64,000 bases of DNA from Paenibacillus sp. FSL R5-0623 (lineage in GTDB: Bacteria; Bacillota; Bacilli; Paenibacillales; Paenibacillaceae), in contig NZ_CP150233.1 of assembly GCF_037974265.1 (NCBI RefSeq), forward strand, positions 2,604,001-2,668,000, in the 5' to 3' direction. Below the pieces are notes generated by a model. That model was not told where the DNA came from and ran no database searches. It saw only the letters and a list, made by a program, of their open reading frames with translations. The translations under genes and the position numbers were made by a program. Positions 44,655 to 53,690 of the stretch are shown here, in pieces (positions within the stretch are counted from its first letter, which is position 1; every line of letters starts with the position of its first letter).

Positions 44655-44882
44655 ACTTAAAACCTCCAATAAATGTATTTTATTCTCTATTATAGTAACA
44701 AGTAATATTGGAGTTGAAATGAGTCCGAGGTCGTTGTTTTTGTCGTGAAAAACATGAAATATATCTTGATCCGACCCTAATGGTGTCAAAATAAGTCATT
44801 TTCTGTTCAATGTTCATGCATAATTTCCCTGAAATAACAAACAATACGTTCAACTTCTCACAGGGAAAGGTAGTGCTTGAAC

Positions 44883-45560
44883 ATGTGCAACCGTTTTTCA
44901 TTGGCAGCCGATTTGGACGAAGTCAGAGATCATTTCAAGATTCAGCGAGTGATGTATTATTACAAAAACCGATACAATATCAGCCCAACCCAGCATACGC
45001 CGATTATTTTGCATCAGGATGGTGAGCGTGTACTGGATGAGTTCCGATGGGGGTTCATTCCATTCTGGGGTCGTGATGCCGTTAACGCGAATCTCATGAC
45101 CGTGCATGAGAATCCTTCCTATTACAAACTGGTAGAGACCAAGCGCTGCGTCATTCCCTGCAATGGATTATATTACTGGCGGCAAGAGGGCAAGAAAAGT
45201 TATGCGGTTCGTGTTGTCATGCCGGATCGCGGTCTGTTCGGCATTGCTGGATTATACGAAGTGTGGAGAGATACACGGAAAGAGCCGCTTCGTACCTGCA
45301 CGATGCTTATGACAGGCGCAAACATGGTTACACGTGAATTTGGCAGTAAAATGCCAGCGATCCTCTCTGAAGAAGAGATCAACACCTGGCTTGATCCGGC
45401 TAATACACGGGTGACTCAGTTGTTACCGCTATTGAAATCGTATAATAGTACAGAGATGAATCTGTATCCAGTCACCCCAATGGTCGCTAACGATGAACAC
45501 GATTGTTACGAATGCGTGGAAGAGATGGATCAGAAGCTGGCCTACGTCCGGAGTTTCTGA
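44883..45560 (+). CDS. Divergent SRAP (YedK/HMCES-like) protein
   Basis: About 225 residues. The start MCNRFS puts Cys at position 2, the residue that in YedK/HMCES forms a covalent link to abasic DNA. RYNISPTQ, FRWGFIPFW, RCVIPCNGLYYW and KMPAIL follow the SRAP pattern. However, the YedK Glu105 position (GWFEW) is Tyr here (GLYYW), the His160 position (DIHDRRP) reads EFGSKMP without His, and Arg77/Glu79 of NARVET read NANLMT. So Cys2 and Asn75 remain but the other catalytic residues are changed. Single gene; ATG 44883 is used because it exposes Cys2. Confidence 0.8.
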   Translation: MCNRFSLAADLDEVRDHFKIQRVMYYYKNRYNISPTQHTPIILHQDGERVLDEFRWGFIPFWGRDAVNANLMTVHENPSYYKLVETKRCVIPCNGLYYWRQEGKKSYAVRVVMPDRGLFGIAGLYEVWRDTRKEPLRTCTMLMTGANMVTREFGSKMPAILSEEEINTWLDPANTRVTQLLPLLKSYNSTEMNLYPVTPMVANDEHDCYECVEEMDQKLAYVRSF

Positions 45561-45589
45561 ATATCCTTTGCATGATGTGAAGAAGATGA

Positions 45590-45627
45590 AGAGGGCTGAG
45601 AGTCTGGAGACACTCTGCTCTTTTTTT
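45590..45627 (+). terminator. Terminator after the SRAP gene
   Basis: AGAG...GAGAGT pairs imperfectly with ACACTC...CTCT, followed by seven T residues. Confidence 0.65.
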
Positions 45628-45747
45628 CCTTTCTGAAAATGAAAAGTTGCAATTGCAGTGAAACGTAACTATAATCATTACAGTAAGTGAACGCATATAT
45701 TCATATATCTATTAAAAGAGATATTTATAATCAGGAGGGAACCACGA

Positions 45748-46878
45748 ATGAATACAAAGTTTAACCAGATGTTTGAACAAGTTTCACTACCGACTGGCAT
45801 TACACTGAAAAACCGTATCGTGCTCGCTCCCATGACTCATATGTCCTCGAATGCTGATGGTACGATATCCGACGCAGAACTTGCTTATTATGCACGCCGC
45901 ACCGGTGGTGCTGGCATGTCGATTACGGCTGTAGGGCATGTAACAGAGCATGGCATTGGTTTTCCAGCTCAGTTTGGGGTATATGATGACCGCTTCATTC
46001 CTGGTCTGAAGAAACTGGCTGACACCATGAAACAACAAGGCTCCGTTGCCGTATTGCAAATTTTCCATGCGGGCCGTCTGACTCCTGAACAAGCTGTACC
46101 TGCGGGTCAAGTAGTTGCTCCTAGTGCGGTTGCAAGCGAGCGTCCGGGATCTCCTGAACCAAGAGAGTTGACGGATGCCGAGATTACTTCCATTATCAAA
46201 GACTTTGGTGAAGCGACACGTCGTGCCATTGAAGCCGGATTTGATGGTGTTGAGATTCATGGTGCTAATGGTTATCTGATCCAGCAATTCTTCTCCCCGC
46301 ATTCCAACCGACGTGAAGACCGTTGGGGCGGAAGTGTCGAGAAACGTCTGACTTTCCCACTTGCTGTAGTGGATGAGATCCAGAAAGTGGTTGCCGAACA
46401 TACCAAACTGCCGTTTATCATTGGTTACCGTTTCTCCCCGGAAGAACCGGAAACACCGGGACTCACAATGGAAGATACGTATGCACTGGTGGATGCGCTT
46501 AAAGATAAAAACCTGGATTACCTTCATGTCTCTGTGAACGAGTTCTGGTCCAAGCCAAGACGTGGCGAAGCAGACACGCGTTCGAGAATGGAATTTATCC
46601 TGGATCGTGTGAACGGCAAATTGCCTGTGATCGGCGTAGGTTCAATTCATACGGCAGATCAGGCCGCTGAGGCGCTTCAAACGGGAGTACCTCTACTTGC
46701 CATTGGACGTGAGCTGATTATTGAACCGGATTGGGTTGAGAAAATCGAGAGCGGACGTGAAGAAGATATCGAGACGGTTCTGACCAAATCCGATCAGGAA
46801 CGTCTGGTTATCCCTGACGGGTTGTGGAATGCAATCATCCACACACCGGGCTGGTTCCCTATGGCAGAAGATAAATAA
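45748..46878 (+). CDS. Old yellow enzyme-type NADH:flavin oxidoreductase
   Basis: 376-residue TIM-barrel FMN enzyme reducing activated C=C bonds of enones or related electrophiles. LKNRIVLAPMTHMSSNADGT, VLQIFHAGRL, GFDGVEIHGANGYLIQQFFS and HSNRREDRWGGSVEKRLTFP are diagnostic. AGGAGGGAACC precedes the ATG. The downstream DeoR and OsmC genes belong to a separate unit after a terminator. A role in electrophile detoxification is likely but the physiological substrate is unknown. Confidence 0.93.
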   Translation: MNTKFNQMFEQVSLPTGITLKNRIVLAPMTHMSSNADGTISDAELAYYARRTGGAGMSITAVGHVTEHGIGFPAQFGVYDDRFIPGLKKLADTMKQQGSVAVLQIFHAGRLTPEQAVPAGQVVAPSAVASERPGSPEPRELTDAEITSIIKDFGEATRRAIEAGFDGVEIHGANGYLIQQFFSPHSNRREDRWGGSVEKRLTFPLAVVDEIQKVVAEHTKLPFIIGYRFSPEEPETPGLTMEDTYALVDALKDKNLDYLHVSVNEFWSKPRRGEADTRSRMEFILDRVNGKLPVIGVGSIHTADQAAEALQTGVPLLAIGRELIIEPDWVEKIESGREEDIETVLTKSDQERLVIPDGLWNAIIHTPGWFPMAEDK

Positions 46879-46898
46879 GATACACTTCAGAACTGGAA

Positions 46899-46925
46899 TG
46901 GAGGGGGCGAAAGCTCCCTCTTTTT
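46899..46925 (+). terminator. Terminator with GAAA tetraloop
   Basis: GAGGGGGC-GAAA-GCTCCCTC stem followed by TTTTT. Confidence 0.85.
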
Positions 46926-47015
46926 GCACATGGGTCAAATTCTCCTTGTCATCGCTCTGTGGTATGATGGATGAACAGGATCAACTGGATAATCAACGGT
47001 TTGGAGTGAAGGAAT

Positions 47016-47783
47016 ATGCTCGTAGCTGAACGGTATGAGAAAATAGTGGAATGGGTGGATACGCAAGGCAGCATGCGTGTGACCGAACTTAGTGAGCGCT
47101 GCGGGGTGACGGAAGAGACGATTCGTCGTGATCTGGACAAGCTCGAACAGGCGGGCAGGCTCAGACGGTCCCATGGCGGGGCGGTCAGCGTAAAATACAA
47201 GGATGAGTTACAGTCGGAGATTCCGTATCCGGAACGGGCTGTAGCCCATGCAGAAGAGAAGCGCAGAATTGCAAGCGAAGCGGTGAAAATGGTGGAATCC
47301 GGCGACCGGATCGCCCTGGATGCAAGTACAACGGCGTGGTACATGGCGGCAGGATTGCCGAACATTCCACTGACGGTATTAACCAACTCGATTAAGGTCG
47401 CCGCAGAGCTGAGTAACAAGGAGCAGATTCGTGTGATTGCCACAGGTGGGCAATTGGCTTCGAAGTCACTGTCTTTTGTAGGACCGCTGGCGGAACGTTC
47501 GCTTGATGCCTATCATGTGGATAAAGTATTTCTGTCTTGCAAAGGAGTGCATCTGACCAAAGGCATCAGTGAATCCAATGAATTACAGGCCTTGGTGAAG
47601 CAGAAAATGATCCATATTGCGGATGAGGTCATTCTACTTGCAGATTCCAGCAAATTTAACATACAGGCGTTTACCAGAGTTGCTGAGATGAGCAGTGTGG
47701 GCAAAGTGATTACAGATCAGGGTGTAGATGAAGAGCACGTTAGCGCATTGATTGAGCAGAATATTACGTGTATACGTGTGTAA
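47016..47783 (+). CDS. DeoR-family transcriptional regulator (paralogue of the gene at 57852)
   Basis: 255 residues. The DeoR HTH reads MRVTELSERCGVTEETIRRD, then LRRSHGGAVSV; the C-terminal sugar-phosphate sensor (DeoRC) contains DRIALDASTTAWYMAAGLPN and KVFLSCKGVHLTKGISESNE. The N-terminal 60 residues differ from the 57852 protein at only about 9 places. There is no sugar-kinase gene beside it; the OsmC gene follows by 20 bp. AAGGAAT precedes the ATG. Confidence 0.92.
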   Translation: MLVAERYEKIVEWVDTQGSMRVTELSERCGVTEETIRRDLDKLEQAGRLRRSHGGAVSVKYKDELQSEIPYPERAVAHAEEKRRIASEAVKMVESGDRIALDASTTAWYMAAGLPNIPLTVLTNSIKVAAELSNKEQIRVIATGGQLASKSLSFVGPLAERSLDAYHVDKVFLSCKGVHLTKGISESNELQALVKQKMIHIADEVILLADSSKFNIQAFTRVAEMSSVGKVITDQGVDEEHVSALIEQNITCIRV

Positions 47784-47803
47784 ACAAGAAAGGAATGAAT
47801 GTC

Positions 47804-48262
47804 ATGAAACATCCTTTTCATCTGAAAGCGGTATGGAATGGTGGGCGTAACAGTGAGGGAACAATCGATGCAGGTGGATTAAAAACGGTCATATCGATTC
47901 CTCAGGAGATGGGCGGACCCGGTACGGGAACTAACCCGGACGAGATGCTGCTGGGTGCAGCCTCCACCTGTTACCTGATCACGTTGGCAGCGATGCTGGA
48001 GCGTTCGGATATTACGCCGGATGAATTAACGCTTGAATCGGAAGCAACGGTAGATGTTACGAATAACGTATTTACGTACGAACGGATCGTACATAGACCT
48101 CGGATTGTGCTCAGCGCAGATGCTTCAGAGGCGGATCTGACCAAGGCTGAGCGCTTGGCGCATAAGGCTGAATCCTCCTGTATGATCTCCCGAGCGGTGG
48201 CAGGTAATGTCCAGATGGAGACACAACCGGTCATTGTTACTACAGGTGCTAACGCGGTGTGA
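47804..48262 (+). CDS. OsmC/Ohr-family peroxide-reducing protein
   Basis: About 152 residues. GTNPDEMLLGAASTCYLITL carries one catalytic Cys and SSCMISRAVAGNVQMETQPV the other; the N-terminal FHLKAVWNGGRNSEGTI matches the SACOL1771-type subgroup. These proteins reduce organic hydroperoxides with thiol help. AAAGGA lies 9 bases before ATG 47804. It is likely co-transcribed with the DeoR gene. Confidence 0.88.
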   Translation: MKHPFHLKAVWNGGRNSEGTIDAGGLKTVISIPQEMGGPGTGTNPDEMLLGAASTCYLITLAAMLERSDITPDELTLESEATVDVTNNVFTYERIVHRPRIVLSADASEADLTKAERLAHKAESSCMISRAVAGNVQMETQPVIVTTGANAV

Positions 48263-48320
48263 TATACTGAAGAATAGACGATTCAAATTGTCATTTGTGT
48301 AAAATAAGGAGTAATTCGGT

Positions 48321-48911
48321 ATGAACACACAGAAGCGCAAGACTAACCGCTGGGTACGTTTAACACGTGTTATGAAGCTGAATTTTCTCAAATTGTTACG
48401 TGCTCCCGGAGGTGCCCATAAAGTATCTACCGGATTTGCCATAGGGTTCGGACTGGAACTGATCGTGATCTCGACGGCTTCCCTGATCTATCTCGTATTT
48501 TATCCGATTGTGCGACTGTCTGGGGGTTCGGTGCCAGCAGCCATTGTTGGTAATGTGATCGGGAAACTTACGTTTTTACCTATTATCCTGATGCCGCTCG
48601 CCAAACAAATTGGCTCATGGATATTGCCTGCTCACAGCATGGGACAGGGACCGGTACATGAGAGTGCATTCATGGAGCTGTTTCGGGGGAACTGGTCGGC
48701 CGTGAGTGAATTGTTGCTTGGTGGACTGGATATTCTGGCAGGCATGTCCGTGTTTGGTGTCATTCTGGGTGTGATTTCGTACTTTGTCGTGAAATTCTTC
48801 TACGTCAGAGCGCTCAACCGGCGTTATGAACGCCGGTTGGAGAAACGCCGACAAGCGGATATCGCTTCGGTATCACCTCCGGTATTAATCAGGAAGCCAT
48901 CACAATCATAA
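48321..48911 (+). CDS. DUF2062-family membrane protein
   Basis: 196 residues. LLRAPGGAHKVSTGFAIGFG and AIVGNVIGKLTFLPIILMPL fit DUF2062; three or four membrane helices and a basic C-terminal tail (RRYERRLEKRRQ). Unknown function. Its end overlaps the convergent transporter gene by 23 bp. Confidence 0.8.
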   Translation: MNTQKRKTNRWVRLTRVMKLNFLKLLRAPGGAHKVSTGFAIGFGLELIVISTASLIYLVFYPIVRLSGGSVPAAIVGNVIGKLTFLPIILMPLAKQIGSWILPAHSMGQGPVHESAFMELFRGNWSAVSELLLGGLDILAGMSVFGVILGVISYFVVKFFYVRALNRRYERRLEKRRQADIASVSPPVLIRKPSQS

Positions 48912-49818
48912 TGGGCAGCATCAACATGGATGCAACGGTGGTCCACAGAATGCAGCGGGATACAAACTGCGGAGAAGCATTGAACTGTTCAGCCAAAATA
49001 ACGGCGTTCACTGCTGTCGGCATCGATGCGAGGATCAGCAGCACACTGAACAACGTGCCTTCGACCTGAAGAGCGGTCAGTATCAGCCAGGACAGGATTG
49101 GCGCAGCTGCGAGACGGACCACAAGCCCGGTCCAGAAAGCTCGGCGTACATTAGGAAGCCAAGGCACCGTTGCACCTTTTGGTCTGAGCATCTGTGCTCC
49201 CAGAATGGCGAGAACGACAGGAGAGTAGCCCGCTGCCAGCATGGAGATTCCTCCATCCAGCGCTTCAGGCAGGCTCAGATTGGACGCACGCAGCGAAATG
49301 GCGATGCTAGCAGCATAAATGGATGGCATGCGGAAAACGGACAGGATCGCATCTTTCACCGTGAATTCGGATCTCGCGGCAAAAAATATACCTACCGTAT
49401 TAACAATAATCATCTGTCCAATAACGTAGACAGAAGCCTTGTCCAGTCCAAGCTGACCAAAGGCAAGCAGTACAAGCGGGAGCCCGTAATTCACGCAGTT
49501 CGTAAACGTGGAGACAAGGGTGAGACCCGCTTTTTCGCTTGCACCCAGACGGAAAATCCGGCTTAACAGCTCGGCGAGTGCCCACAAGGCAATCAGATTA
49601 ATAATAGAGAACCAGAACGTGCTGGTGACGTCCGTCCAGGTAATCTCGGCATGCAGCAATGTATTGAAGATGAGCGCAGGGCTCAAAATATAAAGGGAAA
49701 AGGTCGAGAGCGACCGGGTATCCCAATTTTTGAAGCGTTTTAACAGAATACCTCCAATCACGGGAAGTGAGATCGGCAGGAACACATGGTATAACGTGAG
49801 TAAAAATGAGTGAAGCAA
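48889..49818 (-). CDS. AEC-family (auxin-efflux-carrier-like) transporter
   Basis: 309 residues with about ten helices. FLPISLPVIGGILLKRFKNW and STFTNCVNYGLPLVLLAFGQ fit the AEC superfamily of small-acid exporters. The only usable start is TTG at 49818, with AAGGGA ten bases ahead; no other Met occurs nearby. Its 3' end overlaps the DUF2062 gene tail to tail. Confidence 0.88.
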   Translation of the reverse strand: MLHSFLLTLYHVFLPISLPVIGGILLKRFKNWDTRSLSTFSLYILSPALIFNTLLHAEITWTDVTSTFWFSIINLIALWALAELLSRIFRLGASEKAGLTLVSTFTNCVNYGLPLVLLAFGQLGLDKASVYVIGQMIIVNTVGIFFAARSEFTVKDAILSVFRMPSIYAASIAISLRASNLSLPEALDGGISMLAAGYSPVVLAILGAQMLRPKGATVPWLPNVRRAFWTGLVVRLAAAPILSWLILTALQVEGTLFSVLLILASMPTAVNAVILAEQFNASPQFVSRCILWTTVASMLMLPIMIVMAS

Positions 49819-50032
49819 TGCGATTCAGTCCCTTCTGGATGAAAAACCTATCTTATCATAGCAGAAGATGCATCTCATATGAATGGATTTCAGTATGATG
49901 ATGTGTAGTAATCGCCTTGTTTAACTAAGGATTTCCCTGCTGGGCAACGACAGCGGATTGCTATTTTGATATGGCAGATTTATTATAGAAGAGGTGCAAC
50001 AAGATTACATACACATAGAGGAGGAAACTGTA

Positions 50033-51115
50033 ATGAGTGAATCAAAACGCTTGCTCGTACTTGCTGGCTCTTACGCTGAAGCGGAAAATGAGGGCATTTA
50101 TGCATATGAATTGAATGAGGATACAGGCAGCTTGTCCAAGCTTGACGGCATCGCGGGTGTGAAAAACCCAACGTTTGTCAACGTGGATGCTGAAGGAAAC
50201 AAACTGTATGCGATTGGTGAAACAGCGTCAGCTGAAGGCAACAAAATGTCTGAAGCGGTAGCTCTGAGCATTGATCCTTCTACAGGAAAATTAACGTTGC
50301 TGAACCGGAATGACTCCATTTCAGCTCCACCATGTCATATCCAGCGTGATCCTTCTGGCAAATACTTGATTCTCTCCAGCTACCACGGTGGCCTGGTTGG
50401 TCTGCAAGCCTTGACGGATAACGGTGAAGTTGGAGCGCTTCTGGACGAGAAGAAACATGAAGGACAAGGTGCGCATCCTGAACGTCAGGACAAGCCACAT
50501 GTGCACTCCGCATTCTTCAGCCCGGATGGTAAATACATGATGGTACAGGATCTGGGCGCAGATAACATCGCGATCTATTCCATTGATGCAGACAAAAATG
50601 AACTTGTGCTGCACAGTGAAACCAAAACACATCCGGGAGCAGGCCCACGTCACTTGGCGTTCCACCCGAATGGTCAATTCGCTTATGTCATCAATGAAGT
50701 GGATTCATCCATTACTTCGTTCCAATATGATGCAGCAGCGGGCACGTTGACTGAGTTGTCTACGGTATCCACACTGCCTGATGGATATGATGGCAAAGAG
50801 AATACAACAGCCGAAATCACGGTTTCCAATGATGGACGTTATGTATATGGTTCTAACCGTGGACATGACAGTATCGTTGTATTTGCAGTAGATGCAGACC
50901 AAGGTCACCTGACACTGGTTGAGCATGTATCTGCTGAAGGTGAGCACCCGCGTCATTTTGCGCTGACACCTAACGGCAAATTGCTGATCGCAGCTAACCG
51001 TGATACGAATAACCTCGTGACATTCACGGTAGATCAGGACAGCGGACGTCTGAAATACACAGGTCACAGCACAGGTGTATCCAAGCCGGTATGCGTGAAA
51101 CCTGTATATCTGTAA
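50033..51115 (+). CDS. Lactonase-family beta-propeller protein (6-phosphogluconolactonase type)
   Basis: About 360 residues forming a seven-bladed propeller (PF10282). ISAPPCHIQRDPSGKYLILS, QDKPHVHSAFFSPDGKYMMV, GAGPRHLAFHPNGQFAYVIN and EHPRHFALTPNGKLLIAANR are repeat signatures; the His, Glu and Arg residues match YkgB/YbhE-type 6-phosphogluconolactonase. It would speed the second step of the pentose phosphate pathway. The hxl genes downstream also feed into that pathway. GAGGAGG lies before ATG 50033. The activity is inferred by family. Confidence 0.87.
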   Translation: MSESKRLLVLAGSYAEAENEGIYAYELNEDTGSLSKLDGIAGVKNPTFVNVDAEGNKLYAIGETASAEGNKMSEAVALSIDPSTGKLTLLNRNDSISAPPCHIQRDPSGKYLILSSYHGGLVGLQALTDNGEVGALLDEKKHEGQGAHPERQDKPHVHSAFFSPDGKYMMVQDLGADNIAIYSIDADKNELVLHSETKTHPGAGPRHLAFHPNGQFAYVINEVDSSITSFQYDAAAGTLTELSTVSTLPDGYDGKENTTAEITVSNDGRYVYGSNRGHDSIVVFAVDADQGHLTLVEHVSAEGEHPRHFALTPNGKLLIAANRDTNNLVTFTVDQDSGRLKYTGHSTGVSKPVCVKPVYL

Positions 51116-51170
51116 AATGATAAATTTCTAAACCAGCCCTGACTGGATTGAAATGATAACGATAAAGATA

Positions 51171-51198
51171 AAGACCCTGTCATGTGGCGGGGTCTTTT
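51171..51198 (+). terminator. Terminator
   Basis: AAGACCC / GGGTCTT stem with TTTT, closing the lactonase gene. Confidence 0.75.
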
Positions 51199-51318
51199 AT
51201 ATTGCATATCTAATGGGATGATTAGGCTGCTGTTCTGCTGTAAGCAGGCGTATTGGAATAGAGGGTTAATTCTATATTTAATTCATCTAACAACGAACAA
51301 TTATCAATAGTATCCCCC

Positions 51319-51376
51319 AAGTAACTACCCCACTTCAAAGTGCGTACTTCCTGAATGGATAGTCAGGGTCTACAAT
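51319..51376 (+). promoter_or_regulatory. Candidate HxlR-controlled promoter of hxlAB
   Basis: In the 295-bp leader, CACTT-CA-AAGTG (51331-51342) sits within a block bounded by AAGTA (51319) and TACTT (51349). A TACAAT -10 (51371-51376) follows with a poor -35 (TTCCTG, 17 bp away), as expected for an activated promoter. HxlR is known to activate hxlAB in Bacillus subtilis. The assignment is inferred. Confidence 0.5.
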
Positions 51377-51493
51377 GAGTGAGTAGCCAAAACAAACACT
51401 GCATGCATCTGAACAGACAAATTGGTGCAGGCTAAATATCTGATTATTATTTTTACAGGAACGAATCATACTTGAACAACAAAGGAGAAATAA

Positions 51494-52129
51494 ATGATGA
51501 AATTGCAATTGGCGCTTGACTTGGTAAATATCCCTGAAGGTATCGCACTGGTTAAAGAGGTTGAACAATATATTGATATCGTTGAGATTGGTACACCAAT
51601 CGTTATTAATGAAGGTTTGCACGCGGTTAAAGCAATGAAAGAAGCATTCCCTAATCTGCAAGTTCTTGCAGACCTTAAAATCATGGACGCTGGTGGTTAT
51701 GAAATCATGAAAGCAGCTGAAGCTGGTGCGGATCTGATCACTGTGCTTGGAGCAACCAATGACAGTACAATCAAAGGTGCAGTAGCAGAAGCGAAGAAAC
51801 AAAACAAACAAGTTCTAGTGGACATGATCAACGTGCCTAACCTTGAACAACGTGCTCGTGAAATTGATGCGCTTGGCGTAGATTACATCTGTGTACACAC
51901 AGGTTATGACCTGCAAGCTGAAGGACAAAGCCCGTTCGAAGATCTGCAAACGATCAAAGCTGCTGTGAAAAATGCTAAAACGGCTGTTGCTGGTGGAATC
52001 AAGCTGGAAACATTGCCAGAAGTAATCAAAGCACAACCGGATCTGGTTATTGTAGGTGGCGGTATCACAGGACAAGCAGACAAAGCCGCAGTTGCAGCTG
52101 AAATGCAACGTCTCGTCAAACAAGGGTAA
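51494..52129 (+). CDS. hxlA: 3-hexulose-6-phosphate synthase
   Basis: 211-residue TIM-barrel enzyme of the OMP decarboxylase superfamily that joins formaldehyde to ribulose 5-phosphate. MKLQLALDLVNIPEGIALVK, VDIVEIGTP-like DIVEIGTPIVINEG, VLADLKIMDAGGYE (catalytic D-x-K-x-x-D) and VAGGIKLETLP identify it. AAAGGAG precedes the start; ATG 51497 is an alternative. The isomerase gene follows by 4 bp. Together they detoxify formaldehyde through the ribulose monophosphate path. Confidence 0.94.
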   Translation: MMKLQLALDLVNIPEGIALVKEVEQYIDIVEIGTPIVINEGLHAVKAMKEAFPNLQVLADLKIMDAGGYEIMKAAEAGADLITVLGATNDSTIKGAVAEAKKQNKQVLVDMINVPNLEQRAREIDALGVDYICVHTGYDLQAEGQSPFEDLQTIKAAVKNAKTAVAGGIKLETLPEVIKAQPDLVIVGGGITGQADKAAVAAEMQRLVKQG

Positions 52130-52133
52130 GCGA

Positions 52134-52697
52134 ATGACCAAAACACAATACGCAGCTGACATCTTGAAGGAGCTGGAACGCACGTTAAGTCAGATCGATG
52201 ATGCAGAGATGCAAGCGATGGCTGAACATATTCTGGCTGCAGAACAGATTTTTGTAGCAGGAGCAGGCCGGTCGGGACTTATGGGAAAGGCTTTTGCCAT
52301 GAGACTGATGCAGATGGGGCTTCGTGTATATGTGGTGGGCGAGACCGTTACACCTGGGATCAGCTCGAAGGATTTCCTCTTGCTGTGCTCTGGCTCAGGA
52401 GAGACAGGCAGTCTGGCAGCCATGGCTCAGAAGGCCAGTCAAGCAGGTGCACCTGTAGGACTCATTACAATTAAGCCAGAGTCCACGATTGGGAAATTGG
52501 CGACTACGGTCGTGCGCCTTCCGGCTTCAGCCAAAGAGGACACAGCAACTTCCGGAGCGGCAGTAACCATTCAGCCGATGGGCTCGTTGTTTGAACAAGG
52601 ACTATTAATTGGCATGGATGCTCTCATCCTTACGATGATGGAAATGAAAGGTATGACCGGAGCGGATATGTTTGGCCGCCACGCGAACCTGGAATAG
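52134..52697 (+). CDS. hxlB: 6-phospho-3-hexuloisomerase
   Basis: About 187-residue SIS-domain protein converting 3-hexulose 6-phosphate to fructose 6-phosphate. FVAGAGRSGLMGKAFAMRLM and LLLCSGSGETGSLAAMAQKA are the SIS phosphosugar motifs, and SLFEQGLLIGMDALILTMME is typical of PHI. It starts 4 bp after hxlA, within one operon; the longer frame into hxlA is not the real start. Confidence 0.94.
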   Translation: MTKTQYAADILKELERTLSQIDDAEMQAMAEHILAAEQIFVAGAGRSGLMGKAFAMRLMQMGLRVYVVGETVTPGISSKDFLLLCSGSGETGSLAAMAQKASQAGAPVGLITIKPESTIGKLATTVVRLPASAKEDTATSGAAVTIQPMGSLFEQGLLIGMDALILTMMEMKGMTGADMFGRHANLE

Positions 52698-52707
52698 TGA
52701 ATAGATG

Positions 52708-52748
52708 AAAGACCGGAATCCTTTGATCATGAAGGGTTCTGGTCTTTT
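52708..52748 (+). terminator. Terminator after hxlB
   Basis: AAAGACCGGAATCC against GGGTTCTGGTCTTTT, with wobble pairs and a T tail. Confidence 0.75.
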
Positions 52749-52964
52749 CTGCGATACATAATCATTCATCTGTATAGGTTTTATCCGTGATTTACAGTTA
52801 AACTTTGCATCCCGACCAGGCTGTAGTAGAATTAATAGATAGCTGTATCGAATGAATGTACTTATTACATCATGCATGGAGCGGAAAGCTTCCCTCGTGT
52901 GAAGTGTCCCCGTGATATGCGTAATATACGCGATATAAGATTGAAGATGAGGGGGCTCGGAGCC

Positions 52965-53324
52965 ATGGCAGCCGAAGTCAAGGAACGGATTAACCTGAAA
53001 GAAATCAACTGTGAGAAGGAATTGACCCTTGCGGTGATCGGTGGCAAATGGAAACTGATTATTTTGTGGCATTTGGGTCTGGAAGGCACCAAACGTTTCA
53101 GTGAGCTGAAACGCCTAATCCCTCATATTACCCAGAAGATGCTGACCAACCAGTTACGTGAGCTGGAGGAAGACAAACTGATTGAGCGCAAGGTGTATGC
53201 AGAGGTACCTCCTCGGGTGGAATATACGTTGACCGATCACGGTCAGAGCCTGATGCCCGTCCTGCACGCAATGTATAACTGGGGTAAAAATTACGGTGAA
53301 AATGTAATCTGGAAAGAAAGCTAA
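52965..53324 (+). CDS. HxlR-family (DUF24) transcriptional regulator
   Basis: About 119 residues, one winged helix. [14 protein letters not shown] segment [39 protein letters not shown] and [20 protein letters not shown] are diagnostic. One Cys occurs before the wing ([10 protein letters not shown]), at the place used for thiol or aldehyde sensing in this family. ATG 52965 has GAGGGGG nine bases ahead. It follows hxlAB on the same strand, whereas in B. subtilis hxlR is divergent from hxlAB. Control of hxlAB is inferred from proximity. Confidence 0.9.
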   Translation: MAAEVKERINLKEINCEKELTLAVIGGKWKLIILWHLGLEGTKRFSELKRLIPHITQKMLTNQLRELEEDKLIERKVYAEVPPRVEYTLTDHGQSLMPVLHAMYNWGKNYGENVIWKES

Positions 53325-53343
53325 ATAAGTTATATTCACAGCG

Positions 53344-53385
53344 AACCGCCGGGTAAATGGATTCTTCCATAACCAGCGGTTTTTT
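53344..53385 (+). terminator. Terminator after the HxlR gene
   Basis: AACCGC / GCGGTT outer stem with TGGA-TTCT-TCCA inner stem and six T residues. Confidence 0.85.
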
Positions 53386-53417
53386 AGTTACTTTCAAATT
53401 TGGTCACATGATCAATA

Positions 53418-53567
53418 GTTTACTCCTAACGCAGCGGGCAGAAATAGACTTAAGAAGCGAAGCGTTCGCCTTTATCACCGGATTTTCACCTTTTAAAAGT
53501 GAATCAAAAAATCCGGGGATAACAGCGATCGAAAGGCTATTCTGCCAGCGGAGTAATATGGAGTAAC
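53418..53567. repeat. Dispersed palindromic repeat, copy 1
   Basis: The 150-bp block has inverted ends (GTTTACTCC...GCAGAAATAG and CTATTCTGCC...GGAGTAAC) and a central hairpin (CCGGATTTT / AAAATCCGG). It shares long stretches with 58649-58836, such as GGGGATAACAGCGATCG and AAGAAGCGAAGC. It sits in the 366-bp gap before pepF and has no coding capacity. Confidence 0.75.
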
Positions 53568-53690
53568 CCGTTTGTCTGCTCGACCTTAAATCTATACCAA
53601 AAGTCTCATTGTTCGCAGATGTCATGTATAGATAAGCGTAATATGATACGATGAGAGATATTGGAAATGCAAGGAGGATGACAACTAAAG

